Assembly: GCA_038210655.1 (NCBI GenBank) | Contig: JBBQWM010000006.1 | Location: 62,001 to 126,000 of the forward strand | DNA length: 64,000 nt | Reading direction: 5' to 3' | Origin: 54-19 sp038210655 | GTDB lineage: Bacteria > Chloroflexota > Chloroflexia > Chloroheliales > Chloroheliaceae | Shown here: positions 27,404 through 35,769 of the stretch, one piece after another | How the letters are laid out: each line of letters starts with the position of its first letter | How positions within the stretch are numbered: the stretch's first letter is position 1 | Position numbers and translations under genes: made by a program | Notes under the pieces: generated by a model | Seen by the model: the letters and a program-made list of their open reading frames with translations, nothing else | What the model was told of the DNA's origin: nothing | Database searches by the model: none

Positions 27404-28405
27404 ATGGATGTTCAAATTACACCTGTAGGGGCCGGTTCATCCCGCCTGCACTTACCGACCGACGAAATCTGCGCGGTCTGGAATGCCGCTTTCGGGCCAG
27501 AATTCCGGCTGACCGAGCGACTATGGATGCAAAATACGGTCGGCGACCCAAGTTTCCTGCCGTCCGATTTGCTGGTAGCCTTCGATGAAGGCGGGGCCAC
27601 CACCGGCTTCGCCCTGACCAAACGCTTCCGAGAGGCTAAACTTTATCCTAACCTTAACCTCGAAAAATACGAAAATATTGGCTATATTGCGGCGTTGGCG
27701 GTCAGGCCGAGCCAGCAGCATCAGGGGTTAGGCCGTCAACTATTGGCGGCTGCCGAAGCCAAATTACAGGCAGAGGGGGCCAACCAGGTGTGGGTCGGTG
27801 CTAATTTCCGCCATTTCTTCCCAGGTCTCCCGTTAGGCTACCCGGTGGCCCAGCATTTGTTTGAGACGGTGGGTTACACTTTCGATCAAAGCCGACCCGA
27901 ACACGATCTGGATGGAACCCTCTCGCCCGAAATATTTGAGCCGGTGCTGGCTTCGATAACGGGCCTGACCTATCGGCAGGGCCAGCCAAGCGACTGGAAA
28001 CATCTCCTGGCTTTTGTAGAGCAAAACTTTCCCGGTCGCTGGTACTACGATTTAGGGTTGTACCTGGAAGAAGGCGGCTTTTTGGAAGATATAACCCTGC
28101 TTTTGGATCAGCAACAAGCAGTACAGGGCTTTTTGATGGCTTATTCGGCCCAAAGCCGGGTACTTGGCCCAAGTATCTACTGGCTGACCGGTCAGACCGA
28201 GTGGGGCGGGATCGGGCCGCTTGGTCTCAGCCCTGCTATGCGGGGCAAAGGGGGTGGGTTGGGCCTGGTCGCGGCGGGCATGCGTTACCTTTATAATAAG
28301 GGAGTACGCCAGACCCGGATCGACTGGACGACCCTGACTGATTTCTACGGTAGGCTCGGCTTCAAACCGGCTCTGACTTATTGGCGTGGGCGTAAAGTTT
28401 TATAG
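27404..28405 (+). CDS. Tandem GNAT acetyltransferase
   Basis: About 333 aa with two GNAT halves. The first (to about residue 150) includes NIGYIAALAVRPSQQHQGLGRQLLAAAEAKL, which carries the acetyl-CoA pyrophosphate loop R-x-x-G-x-G. The second (from about 190) contains GGIGPLGLSPAMRGKGGGLGLVAAGMRYL. Both GNAT motifs A are present. Substrate unknown; location between a hexosaminidase and NagA suggests an amino-sugar or peptidoglycan-derived substrate. The ATG at 27404 follows the GH3 stop by a few bases. The in-frame TTG at 27395 overlaps that stop and is less likely. Confidence 0.8.
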   Translation: MDVQITPVGAGSSRLHLPTDEICAVWNAAFGPEFRLTERLWMQNTVGDPSFLPSDLLVAFDEGGATTGFALTKRFREAKLYPNLNLEKYENIGYIAALAVRPSQQHQGLGRQLLAAAEAKLQAEGANQVWVGANFRHFFPGLPLGYPVAQHLFETVGYTFDQSRPEHDLDGTLSPEIFEPVLASITGLTYRQGQPSDWKHLLAFVEQNFPGRWYYDLGLYLEEGGFLEDITLLLDQQQAVQGFLMAYSAQSRVLGPSIYWLTGQTEWGGIGPLGLSPAMRGKGGGLGLVAAGMRYLYNKGVRQTRIDWTTLTDFYGRLGFKPALTYWRGRKVL

Positions 28406-28561
28406 GTTATTAGGTGTCAGGTATTAGGTGTCAGGTAGGAAGATGTCGATTGGTTATATAAAAGTATTGGCTACGACCAAATCGTAATCAAGCTATTAGC
28501 TGTCACCTATAAAACTGCCTAACACCTGATACCTAACACCTGATACCTGGACACCTGATAT
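28405..28561. repeat. Direct CAGGTATCAGGTGT-type repeats reaching the nagA start
   Basis: AGGTGTCAGGTATTAGGTGTCAGG at 28410-28436 and TAACACCTGATACC units at 28520-28560 have opposite orientation, so the pair can form a long stem. They end 1-3 bases before the nagA ATG, so no ribosome site is seen. The same units flank 24403 and 24716. Confidence 0.7.
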
Positions 28562-29707
28562 ATGGCAAACAACGAAATGATTCTAAGCGGCAAATTATGG
28601 GGCGAAGACGGCTTTAAGCCTGGACGTTTAAGCGTGCGGGACGGGCGGATCGCGGCGGTCGAATATGGCGAGTTTAAAGCAGTCGAAGGCGAACGAGTTT
28701 TTGGGGAAGCCTACCTTACGCCCGGCCTGATCGATCTGCAACTAAATGGTGGGTTGGGCTATGACTTCACCCAACAACCTGAAACGGTTGATATTGTGGC
28801 TGCCGCTCTCCCACGCTGGGGTGTAACGGGCTTCTTGCCGACCTTTATAACCGCACCATTTGAGACTTATATAAAGGCGCTCGAATTTCTGGGTAGCCGC
28901 ACGAGTAGGGTGGGTGCAATCGCGCTGGGGGCGCACATCGAGGGGCCGTACCTGAACCCGGCCTACCGAGGGGCGCACGACCCGGCCTTTGTACGAGAGC
29001 CATCTTTGCCGGAAATTACCCGCCTACTTGAATACGACACCTTCAAACTCATGACGCTGGCTCCCGAAGAACCGGGGGCGCTGGAAATCGTTCGCGCTCT
29101 GGTCAAAGGCAGCAGGCTGGTAGCGGCAGGACATAGCGGTGCGACCTACGAGCAGGGTTTGGCGGCGTTTGAGGCTGGAATACTTTGTGCTACCCATCTA
29201 TTCAACGCTATGCCTCGACTACATCATCGCGAACCGGGACTGGTCGGCGCAAGTCTCGCTCATCCCGAAGCGACCGCCAACTTGATCGTAGATGGCATTC
29301 ATTTGCATCCAGCAATTGTCCGGCTGATTTATCGGCTCAAGGGCTGGCAACGGGTAGTACTGGTCACGGATGCGATGGCCGGGTTGGGGATGGCTCCCGG
29401 TCGTTACGAACTGGCGGGTCAGGCCGTTATAGTGGATGATAGCTCGGCGCGGTTGGCGGAGGCCCCCGACACTCTGGCCGGTTCGATCCTGACTCTCAAC
29501 GCCGCGATCCGAAACATGATAAACTTTAGCGGTTGTGCGCCCCACGAAGCGGTCGCCATGGCCTCGCTCAACCCGGCCCGTCTGCTCGGCCTGGATCGTA
29601 CCAAAGGCCAATTAACCCCCGGCTATGCTGCCGATATAGCCGTCTTCAGCCCGGAGTGGGAACCGCTATTGACCCTGGTCGGCGGACAAGTAAGTTTTGG
29701 TCTTTGA
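28562..29707 (+). CDS. nagA: N-acetylglucosamine-6-phosphate deacetylase
   Basis: Amidohydrolase of 381 aa converting GlcNAc-6-P to glucosamine-6-P. It has the metal-binding start TPGLIDLQLNGGLGYDFT, then GAHIEGPYLNPAYRGAHD, GHSGATYEQ, the ATHLFNAM motif and the catalytic Asp in VTDAMAGLG. The C-terminus contains SLNPARLLGLDRTKGQLTPGYAADIAVF, typical of NagA. It follows a kinase and a hexosaminidase, forming a route GlcNAc -> GlcNAc-6-P -> GlcN-6-P. No NagB is in the window. ATG at 28562 is immediately preceded by tandem repeats. Confidence 0.95.
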   Translation: MANNEMILSGKLWGEDGFKPGRLSVRDGRIAAVEYGEFKAVEGERVFGEAYLTPGLIDLQLNGGLGYDFTQQPETVDIVAAALPRWGVTGFLPTFITAPFETYIKALEFLGSRTSRVGAIALGAHIEGPYLNPAYRGAHDPAFVREPSLPEITRLLEYDTFKLMTLAPEEPGALEIVRALVKGSRLVAAGHSGATYEQGLAAFEAGILCATHLFNAMPRLHHREPGLVGASLAHPEATANLIVDGIHLHPAIVRLIYRLKGWQRVVLVTDAMAGLGMAPGRYELAGQAVIVDDSSARLAEAPDTLAGSILTLNAAIRNMINFSGCAPHEAVAMASLNPARLLGLDRTKGQLTPGYAADIAVFSPEWEPLLTLVGGQVSFGL

Positions 29708-29869
29708 GATTGCTATACACGAGAACGTTAGTAAGTTTACAGCAATTTGCAAAGCCGTTGAGGTATCTACTTATCTGTAGGTTGTAAATAAATAGGCAGG
29801 AAGTATTAAAAAGCAAATCATAGGAATTCTCGCTGCGTTTGGGTGGTGAGAAAATTTTGGAGGAATCTA

Positions 29870-31240
29870 ATGACGAACAACGAAGCGGTTGCCGCGCTGT
29901 CGCGGGCAGACTTCCCGGAAAAGTTTGTATGGGGAACGGCTACGGCCTCTTACCAGATCGAAGGTGCGGTCAAGGAGGACGGGCGCGGTCAGAGTATTTG
30001 GGATACTTTTTCGCATACCCCCGGCAAAACTTTTGAGGGCGATAACGGCGATATCGCCTGCGACCATTATCACCTTTACAAACAGGACGTGGGCCTGATG
30101 CACGATTTGGGTCTAAACGGCTATCGCTTTTCGATAGCCTGGCCGCGCATATTGCCGGAAGGTCGCGGTACAGTCAATCCCAAAGGACTAGACTTTTACG
30201 ACCGATTAGTCGATGAACTGCTCAAAAATGATATTCAACCCTACGCGACGCTCTACCACTGGGATTTGCCCCAGGCTTTGCAGGATAACGGCGGCTGGAA
30301 AAATCGTTCGACCGCAAAATATTTTGCCGAGTACGCCGACATCGTATCGCGCAGACTGGGCGACCGGGTCAAAAGCTGGATCACCCTCAACGAACCCTGG
30401 TGTTCGGCGGCCCTGGGCCACATGGTTGGCGATCACGCCCCCGGCGAACGCAGTATGGAAGCCGGAGTACGGGCAGGCCATCATTTGATGTTGGGGCATG
30501 GGCTGGCAATGCCGGTGCTGCGCCGCAATGCCACCCGACCGGATGCCGAATTTGGGATTACTCTCAGCCTGAACTATACCGAACCGGGAGATGATAGCCA
30601 ACAAGCCCAGGAAAGTGCCGTTTTGGTGGACGCATTTGCCAATCGCTGGTTCCTTGACCCCTTATTCAAGGGAGTCTATCCCGAAGAACTGGCTCCCTAT
30701 TTCAACCATTACCTGCCGATACAACCGGGCGATATGGACATTATCTCCGGGTCGCTCGATTTTCTGGGGGTCAACTATTATTTCCGAGTATTGCCCCTCG
30801 CAGTCGAAGACCTCAGCAGTTTTAAACTAAAAACTCGCAAAGTTCCAACTTCGCAATATACCAAGATGGGTTGGGAAGTCTGGCCGGAAGGTCTTTATAA
30901 CCTCCTAATGCAGCTTAACCGCGATTATCAACCAGCCAAAATGTTTATCACCGAAAACGGTTCGGCCTACGAGGATGTGCTGGTGGAAGATAAAAGCGGC
31001 CCTGCCGTCCACGACCCTGACCGCCTCAACTATCTGCGCGACCACTTTAACGCCGCGCATCAGGCCATCAAAGATGGCGTGCCATTGGCCGGTTATTTTG
31101 TCTGGAGCCTGCTGGACAACTTTGAATGGGCTTACGGTTACGACCGCCGTTTTGGACTCACCTATGTCGATTACCCGACCCAACGCCGTATTTTGAAGGA
31201 TAGCGGACGCTGGTATCAACAACTTATACGCGGCGAATAA
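29870..31240 (+). CDS. Beta-glucosidase, glycoside hydrolase family 1
   Basis: A GH1 enzyme of about 456 aa. It starts near FPEKFVWGTATASYQIEGAVKEDGRGQSIWDTF, the family N-terminal signature. The acid/base Glu is in TLNEPW (about residue 166) and the nucleophile in FITENG (about residue 357). The C-terminal FVWSLLDNFEWAYGYDRRFGL is also diagnostic. It hydrolyses beta-linked glucosides; the exact disaccharide is undefined. The start is ATG at 29870 with GGAGGAA eight bases before. An alternative start 27 bases upstream has no ribosome site. A terminator follows 180 bases downstream. Confidence 0.93.
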   Translation: MTNNEAVAALSRADFPEKFVWGTATASYQIEGAVKEDGRGQSIWDTFSHTPGKTFEGDNGDIACDHYHLYKQDVGLMHDLGLNGYRFSIAWPRILPEGRGTVNPKGLDFYDRLVDELLKNDIQPYATLYHWDLPQALQDNGGWKNRSTAKYFAEYADIVSRRLGDRVKSWITLNEPWCSAALGHMVGDHAPGERSMEAGVRAGHHLMLGHGLAMPVLRRNATRPDAEFGITLSLNYTEPGDDSQQAQESAVLVDAFANRWFLDPLFKGVYPEELAPYFNHYLPIQPGDMDIISGSLDFLGVNYYFRVLPLAVEDLSSFKLKTRKVPTSQYTKMGWEVWPEGLYNLLMQLNRDYQPAKMFITENGSAYEDVLVEDKSGPAVHDPDRLNYLRDHFNAAHQAIKDGVPLAGYFVWSLLDNFEWAYGYDRRFGLTYVDYPTQRRILKDSGRWYQQLIRGE

Positions 31241-31287
31241 GACGATACTGTAGCAGCTTGCAAAGCGCTTAAGTTATTCACTTGTTT

Positions 31288-31358
31288 GTAGGAGCGAGCT
31301 TCTGCTCACGATGGAAGGGATGACTACTGTTCAATCGCGAGCAGAAGCTCGCTCCTAC
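31288..31358. repeat. GAGCGAGCTTCTGC palindrome, copy 2
   Basis: Left arm GTAGGAGCGAGCTTCTGCTC, right arm GAGCAGAAGCTCGCTCCTAC, internal TGTTCAATCGCG, followed by CTGCATTTTGCTATAATA as in copy 1 (24533). Confidence 0.8.
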
Positions 31359-31413
31359 AAGGGGCAATATCGCTGCATTTTGCTATAATAACCTACTGTA
31401 AGTTATCTAATGA

Positions 31414-31444
31414 AGACCCGCTTTTGATAAGCGGGTCTGTTTTA
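31414..31444 (+). terminator. Rho-independent terminator
   Basis: Stem AGACCCGCTT/AAGCGGGTCT with a 5-base loop and GTTTTAT after. It probably ends transcripts of the beta-glucosidase unit, from which it is separated by a repeat element. Confidence 0.7.
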
Positions 31445-31454
31445 TGTGATTAAG

Positions 31455-31577
31455 AACCTGTCCGAAAAGTCCATTGGCAAAGCAATGTCTCACAAGGGCC
31501 GGGTAATTTGTTGGATATGGCTCCGCCCATAGACCGGCAGAACAATCTCTACCACAAATTGATTTTTCGGATAGGTT
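31455..31577. repeat. Inverted-repeat element containing a CTATGGGCGGAGCCATA-type unit
   Basis: Outer ends AACCTGTCCGAAAA and TTTTCGGATAGGTT are inverted. Inside are TCCATTGGCAAAGCAATGTC and a GGCTCCGCCCATAGAC unit shared with 40645-40769 and 44384-44632. No gene lies between 31241 and 31752. Confidence 0.65.
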
Positions 31578-31752
31578 TTTACAGTGAAAGCAAGGTTGTA
31601 AGAGACTACTCTGCCAGTTGATAGTCCTTATTATCGCTCAAAATAGTGGCGACTTAGCGGTGTTATGTGAGGCAAAGAGTGTATAATAGGGTGAAAATAG
31701 CTTTCCCAGGCCGGATGATGTAGGTGTAGGAAAATAAGGAGGATGTTCGAGG

Positions 31753-33045
31753 ATGAGCAGGCTAAATCAAGACCCGGTGGCGATTATTCTCGCCGGAGGG
31801 CAAGGCGAGCGCCTGAGCGTTTTATCCGAGCAACGGGCGATCCCGTCAATCCCGTTTGCCGGGAAATATCGCATTATTGATTTTACTTTAAGCAATTGTG
31901 TTAATTCGGGTCTGACTAGCATAATGGTGCTGACGCAATATCGCCCCATCTCTTTACACGGTCACATCGGCAACGGCAAGCCCTGGGACCTCGACCGGTT
32001 AAACGGCGGCATACAAGTCGTCTCGCCCTATTTGGGGCCAAAAGATGCCGGTTGGGATCGTGGCACTGCCGACGCGGTTTACCGCAACCTGGAGGAATTG
32101 ATCGAATTACCCTGTGAAAACGTCCTGATTTTGGGTGGCGATCATATCTACAAGATGGACTATCGCCCCATGCTCGAATTGCATCATAAGCAAGGGGCCG
32201 ATCTAACCCTGGGGGTGCTGCGTATTCCGCTCGAAGAAGCCAATCGCTTTGGAATTGTCACTACCGACGAGACGGGTCGGGTCGTCGATTTTAAGGAAAA
32301 ACCCCGCCAGCCTACCAGCAATCTAGTTTCGATGGGCATTTATATTTTTAATAAGGAAGTCCTGATAAACCGTTTGACCAGCGATGCCGCTACGCCGGGC
32401 AGCCAGCGCGACTTTGGTCGTAACATTCTGCCACGTATGATCGAAGAGGGCGACCGAATTTTCGCCTACGCTTTCGAGGGCTACTGGCACGATGTCGGGA
32501 CGGTCGCGTCCTATTGGGAAGCCAATATGGAGTTAGTAGAAGACTCCCCCACTTTCGATCTATACGAACGGGATTGGGTTATTTACACCCGAAGCGAAGA
32601 GCGACCACCGGCCCTGACCGGGACTGAGGCTCAGATCGAACGTAGCTTGATTTCACACGGTTGCCAGATACGCGGACAGGTCATTCATAGCGTGTTATCG
32701 CCAGGGGTGATTGTCGAAGAAGGGGCCGTCGTGCGCGACTCGGTTATCATGACCGATACAGTCATCGGTAAAAACAGCGTGATCGACCGGGTCGTGATCG
32801 ACAAAGAAGTAACCGTCGGGGCCGATAGCTATATTGGCTATGGCGACGATAATACCGTCAACAAACGGGAGCCAAACAGCCTTTATACCGGGATTACGCT
32901 AGTCGGTAAGCGGGCCAACCTGCCTGCCGGTTTAAAAGTCGGGCGCAACTGCAAAATCGGTACAAGCGTCCAACCGGCCCACTTTACCAGCCTCGAAATC
33001 GCCAGTGGCGAAAACATCGAAGCACCGGGAGCCGATAAGAAGTAA
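31753..33045 (+). CDS. glgC: Glucose-1-phosphate adenylyltransferase
   Basis: ADP-glucose pyrophosphorylase of 430 aa, the committed step of glycogen synthesis. It reads AIILAGGQGERLSVLSEQRAIPSIPFAGKYRIIDFTLSNCVNSG, then LDRLNGGIQVVSPYLG, LGGDHIYKMDY, FKEKPRQPTSN (glucose-1-P lysine) and a C-terminal left-handed beta-helix (SVIMTDTVIGKNSVIDRVVIDKEVTVG). The usual lysine of RAKP, which in E. coli belongs to the fructose-1,6-bisphosphate site, is Ile here (RAIP), so allosteric control may differ. ATG with AAGGAGG upstream. No glgA or glgB in the window. Confidence 0.95.
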   Translation: MSRLNQDPVAIILAGGQGERLSVLSEQRAIPSIPFAGKYRIIDFTLSNCVNSGLTSIMVLTQYRPISLHGHIGNGKPWDLDRLNGGIQVVSPYLGPKDAGWDRGTADAVYRNLEELIELPCENVLILGGDHIYKMDYRPMLELHHKQGADLTLGVLRIPLEEANRFGIVTTDETGRVVDFKEKPRQPTSNLVSMGIYIFNKEVLINRLTSDAATPGSQRDFGRNILPRMIEEGDRIFAYAFEGYWHDVGTVASYWEANMELVEDSPTFDLYERDWVIYTRSEERPPALTGTEAQIERSLISHGCQIRGQVIHSVLSPGVIVEEGAVVRDSVIMTDTVIGKNSVIDRVVIDKEVTVGADSYIGYGDDNTVNKREPNSLYTGITLVGKRANLPAGLKVGRNCKIGTSVQPAHFTSLEIASGENIEAPGADKK

Positions 33046-33140
33046 AAGCCGCTTCACAATTACTCAGTCCAGGGTGGCAGAGGCGACCATTGTGTCGCCT
33101 CTGCTACCTAGAGGATGCACATTTTCACCTTGAATCGTAC

Positions 33141-33169
33141 TTGACACAAGGCTATAAAAGGCATATAAT
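33141..33169 (+). promoter_or_regulatory. Near-consensus sigma-70 promoter of the rplU-rpmA-rpmE operon
   Basis: TTGACA, 17-base spacer, TATAAT: both hexamers are perfect. It lies about 280 bases before the L21 start, leaving a long 5' leader. Confidence 0.85.
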
Positions 33170-33448
33170 TGCCACTTGCAATCCGGCGAAGTGGTGCGGT
33201 TTTGTACCCCCTTCGCACAAACCTGAAATTTTACTTTAGCAGAGGGTTTAAACCCTCCCTTTTCATGTTAAGGTGGTCAACAAGTTTAGTTGGATGAAAA
33301 CTTGCGGGCCGGGCCTTTTGCAAGATAGCTTATTAGAAGGATTAGCAGGGCATCCAATGCGGAGACCCTTGCCAGTCGAATAATTACAGGTGGTCTATAA
33401 CGGTCGCCTAGAGCTGGCCCCTGGTGGGCCGATCAGGAGGAACAGCAA
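33170..33448 (+). promoter_or_regulatory. 5' leader of the ribosomal-protein operon
   Basis: Untranslated leader between the promoter and L21, containing the palindrome GAGGGTTT/AAACCCTC (33242-33257) followed by CCTTTT, which looks like an attenuator or structured leader. L21 leaders that mediate autoregulation are known in other bacteria; that this one does is inference. Confidence 0.4.
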
Positions 33449-33763
33449 GTGTTTGCGGTGGTTGAGACAGGAAGCAAACAGTACAAGGTCGAAGCGGGCC
33501 AACTGCTTAGAGTAGATCGTTTAAGCGGTGAAGTCAACGACGAAGTACGTTTGGACAAAGTTTTGATGTTATCAGGCGATAGCGGTGTAACAATTGGCAC
33601 CCCTGCCGTCGTTGGGGCGGTCGTGCGGGCAACTATTGTCCAGCAAGCCAAAGGCCCCAAGATTATTGTCTTTAAGTTCAAATCGAAAAAACGGTATCGC
33701 AAGACGCGCGGGCATCGCTCCCAATTGACCGTCTTGAAAATCGAAGAGATTTTGCAGGGCTAA
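33449..33763 (+). CDS. rplU: 50S ribosomal protein L21
   Basis: 104 aa large-subunit protein. FAVVETGSKQYKVEAGQLLRVDRL is the family start, and KSKKRYRKTRGHRSQLTVLKIEEI the C-terminal signature. GTG start at 33449 with GGAGGAA upstream. First gene of the classic rplU-rpmA pair, here followed by rpmE. Confidence 0.97.
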   Translation: MFAVVETGSKQYKVEAGQLLRVDRLSGEVNDEVRLDKVLMLSGDSGVTIGTPAVVGAVVRATIVQQAKGPKIIVFKFKSKKRYRKTRGHRSQLTVLKIEEILQG

Positions 33764-33807
33764 CCCCCGCCCGCTAATCGGCAAGTTGGAAAGGAGGAGT
33801 AACCCGA

Positions 33808-34092
33808 ATGGCTCACAAAAAAGGTGTTGGTAGTTCCCGTAACGGTCGTGACAGCAAGCCCAAAATGTTGGGTGTCAAGCGTTACCAGGGCGAATTGGTT
33901 AAGAGCGGTAACATTATTGTCCGCCAGCGCGGAACCGAGTTCAAGCCCGGCGAAAACGTTGGTCTGGGCCGCGATCACACCATTTTCGCTACCGCTCCCG
34001 GTATTGTAAAATTTGAGTGGGATAGCAAAGACAAGCAACGCATTAGCGTTTACCCTGTTCCTGCTACGGTTGAGTCGGCTCCCACCGTCTGA
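33808..34092 (+). CDS. rpmA: 50S ribosomal protein L27
   Basis: 94 aa. It begins AHKKGVGSSRNGRDSKPKMLGVKRYQGE, diagnostic of L27, whose N-terminus reaches the peptidyl-transferase centre. IIVRQRGTEFKPGENVGLGRDHTIFA follows. No N-terminal extension of the kind cleaved in Firmicutes. Preceded by AAGGAGGAG, 44 bases after rplU. Co-transcribed. Confidence 0.97.
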   Translation: MAHKKGVGSSRNGRDSKPKMLGVKRYQGELVKSGNIIVRQRGTEFKPGENVGLGRDHTIFATAPGIVKFEWDSKDKQRISVYPVPATVESAPTV

Positions 34093-34164
34093 ATTTATAG
34101 CTAATTTTTTAGAAAGTTGGTCGGGTAATCACAGGGCTACCCGGCGAAAAGAGGTATTCAAATC

Positions 34165-34440
34165 ATGAAAACGGGTATTCATCCGCGTTACCAGGAAGTC
34201 ACAGTGATCTGTTCCACTTGTGCTACTACCTGGCAGACACGTTCGACCAAAAAAGGGCCGCTCAAAACTGACCTTTGTTCCAGTTGCCACCCCTTCTTTA
34301 CCGGGGAGCAGCGTATCGTTGATACTGCCGGTCAGGTTGATCGCTTTATGCGACGCATGCAGCTTCGGCAGGAAGCCAAGACCAAAAAGTCGGAAGGCCG
34401 AGCAACCGACGCTAAGGGTGCTTCGGACGACGAGGAGTAA
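34165..34440 (+). CDS. rpmE: 50S ribosomal protein L31 (zinc-binding form)
   Basis: 91 aa. MKTGIHPRYQEVTVICSTCATTW and LCSSCHPFFTGEQRIVDTAGQVDRF match L31. CSTC and CSSC supply the four cysteines of the zinc (C+) type. The extra 20-residue acidic tail (EAKTKKSEGRATDAKGASDDEE) is not usual. Its position after rpmA is uncommon but known. Ribosome site AGAGG before the ATG. Confidence 0.95.
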   Translation: MKTGIHPRYQEVTVICSTCATTWQTRSTKKGPLKTDLCSSCHPFFTGEQRIVDTAGQVDRFMRRMQLRQEAKTKKSEGRATDAKGASDDEE

Positions 34441-34512
34441 TAAAGTCTCGATGGTCGGGCAAAGACCACTGGTCTTTTTACCACCATCCTACCACCTTTG
34501 ATAGATCAATAC

Positions 34513-34550
34513 AGGCCGCCACTCTATAATACGATGGGCGGCCTGCTTTT
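34513..34550 (+). terminator. Terminator after the L31 gene
   Basis: Stem AGGCCGCC/GGCGGCCT with a 16-base loop and GCTTTTAT. An earlier weaker hairpin (AAAGACC-ACT-GGTCTTTTT, 34457-34477) may act in tandem. Confidence 0.75.
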
Positions 34551-34610
34551 ATGCTTATTATGATTTTATGCTTAGTGATCCGATAGCTAACACTCGATAA
34601 GGAGCCTGGA

Positions 34611-35240
34611 GTGGTGATGAAAGAGATTGATAATCTGCCCGAAAACGTCCGATTACGCGCTCGTACCCGGGACGAATTGGGCGGTTGGGTCGAAGTAATC
34701 TGCGGGAGTATGTTTAGTGGCAAAACCGAAGAATTGATCCGGCGGATCAAACGTGGCGTAATCGCCCGCCAGGTAGTTCAAGTCTTTAAGCCCAGCCTGG
34801 ATAATCGTTACGATGCGGTGCAGGTCGCTTCGCATAGTGGGACCTTTTTTAGCGCCGCGCCGGTTCAGAGTGTAGACGAAATGCGAACCCAACTCAAGCC
34901 CGAAGCTGAAATAGTCGCTATCGACGAAGTGCAATTCTTTGAACCGGCCTTGATCGAATTTTGCCGCGAACTGGCCGAAAGCGGTCGTCGAGTGATCGTA
35001 GCCGGTCTTGACCTCGATTTTCGGGGTGAACCCTTTGGCCCAATGCCGCAACTGATGGCCGAGGCTGAACACGTAGATAAGCTTCAGGCGATTTGCCTGG
35101 TTTGTGGTGCGCCTGCCAGCCGAACCCAACGCCTTATCAACGGTCATCCGGCCAGCTATCACGACCCGATTATTCTAGTCGGTGCAACCGAAAACTACGA
35201 GGCCCGTTGCCGAAAGCATCACGTAGTACCAAAAAACTAA
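34611..35240 (+). CDS. tdk: Thymidine kinase
   Basis: A 209 aa type-II thymidine kinase phosphorylating deoxythymidine for nucleotide salvage. P-loop is GSMFSGKTEELIRR (about residue 32), followed by VQVFKPSLDNRY, the Walker B-like AIDEVQFF and the AGLDLDFRGEPF loop. Zinc cysteines are in CLVCGAPA and near the C-terminus CRKHH. GTG start at 34611 with AAGGAG upstream; GTG 34614 and ATG 34617 are alternatives. Stands alone after the ribosomal-protein terminator. Confidence 0.95.
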   Translation: MVMKEIDNLPENVRLRARTRDELGGWVEVICGSMFSGKTEELIRRIKRGVIARQVVQVFKPSLDNRYDAVQVASHSGTFFSAAPVQSVDEMRTQLKPEAEIVAIDEVQFFEPALIEFCRELAESGRRVIVAGLDLDFRGEPFGPMPQLMAEAEHVDKLQAICLVCGAPASRTQRLINGHPASYHDPIILVGATENYEARCRKHHVVPKN

Positions 35241-35285
35241 GCCGCTCAATCCTTATGGGGCTAATACCAAGTCCGGTAAAGTAGA

Positions 35286-35347
35286 GTAGTAGAGAATTTA
35301 TTCTCTTTCCTTTTGCAAAAGGCTAAAGAGAATAAATTCTCTACTAC
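35286..35347. repeat. Perfect 23 bp inverted repeat with self-complementary loop
   Basis: Arm GTAGTAGAGAATTTATTCTC plus TTT at 35286-35308, exact complement at 35325-35347. The loop itself contains CCTTTTGCAAAAGG, another perfect palindrome. It looks like a miniature element or a strong hairpin. Confidence 0.75.
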
Positions 35348-35418
35348 AAATCTTGCATACTTATTAGGACCTGGTATAACTGCTTAAAAAACAATCTCTG
35401 AAAGTAAATACTCAGGTC

Positions 35419-35483
35419 GGGCGACCACACAGGGTCGCCCCTACCCACAATCCTTTGTAGGGTGCGACCCTGTGTGGTCGCCC
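35419..35483. repeat. GTAGGGGCGACC-family palindrome, copy C
   Basis: GGGCGACCACACAGGGTCGC and its near-exact complement TGCGACCCTGTGTGGTCGCC are arranged around CTACCCACAATCC. It is rearranged relative to copy A, with the CCCTAC ends facing inward. Confidence 0.75.
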
Positions 35484-35769
35484 AAAGGGTAAGGTTGTGT
35501 AGTTACCTTTGAAAAGCTATGTTTGGGAAGGTTAACCAGTGAGGTATTGCAAGTTGACCGAGATCGATTGGGTTTGTATGAAAGAAGAAAGGGCCGTGCA
35601 TCCCTGATGCCACGTCCCTCTCCTAAACAATCTCTCCTCGCTGATATATTGACGACAGCAGTTTCAAAAAAGTTCCCGTCTTTTAACCAATTTTTAAAAA
35701 CTCGTTTTAACAACAGGTCAACGCCCGGTTGGAAACAGCAAACCTACCAGGATAATTCAAAAACTGGCC

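Larger units (their letters stand above)
35241..35769. other. Repeat-bearing intergenic region
   Basis: About 530 bases between tdk and the converging hybrid kinase. It contains the perfect 23 bp hairpin at 35286-35347 and a GTAGGGGCGACC-family element at 35419-35483. The short open frames in the remainder have no ribosome site and are not called. Confidence 0.6.

Noticed and set aside
24403..28560. CRISPR-like arrays formed by CAGGTATC/CAGGTGT units
   Set aside because: Units are 7-8 bp, tandem without unique 30-base spacers, and no cas gene is present.
33078..33110. Copy of the GTAGGGGCGACC repeat after glgC
   Set aside because: Only a short GGCAGAGGCGACC hairpin; more likely the glgC terminator region than a full repeat copy.
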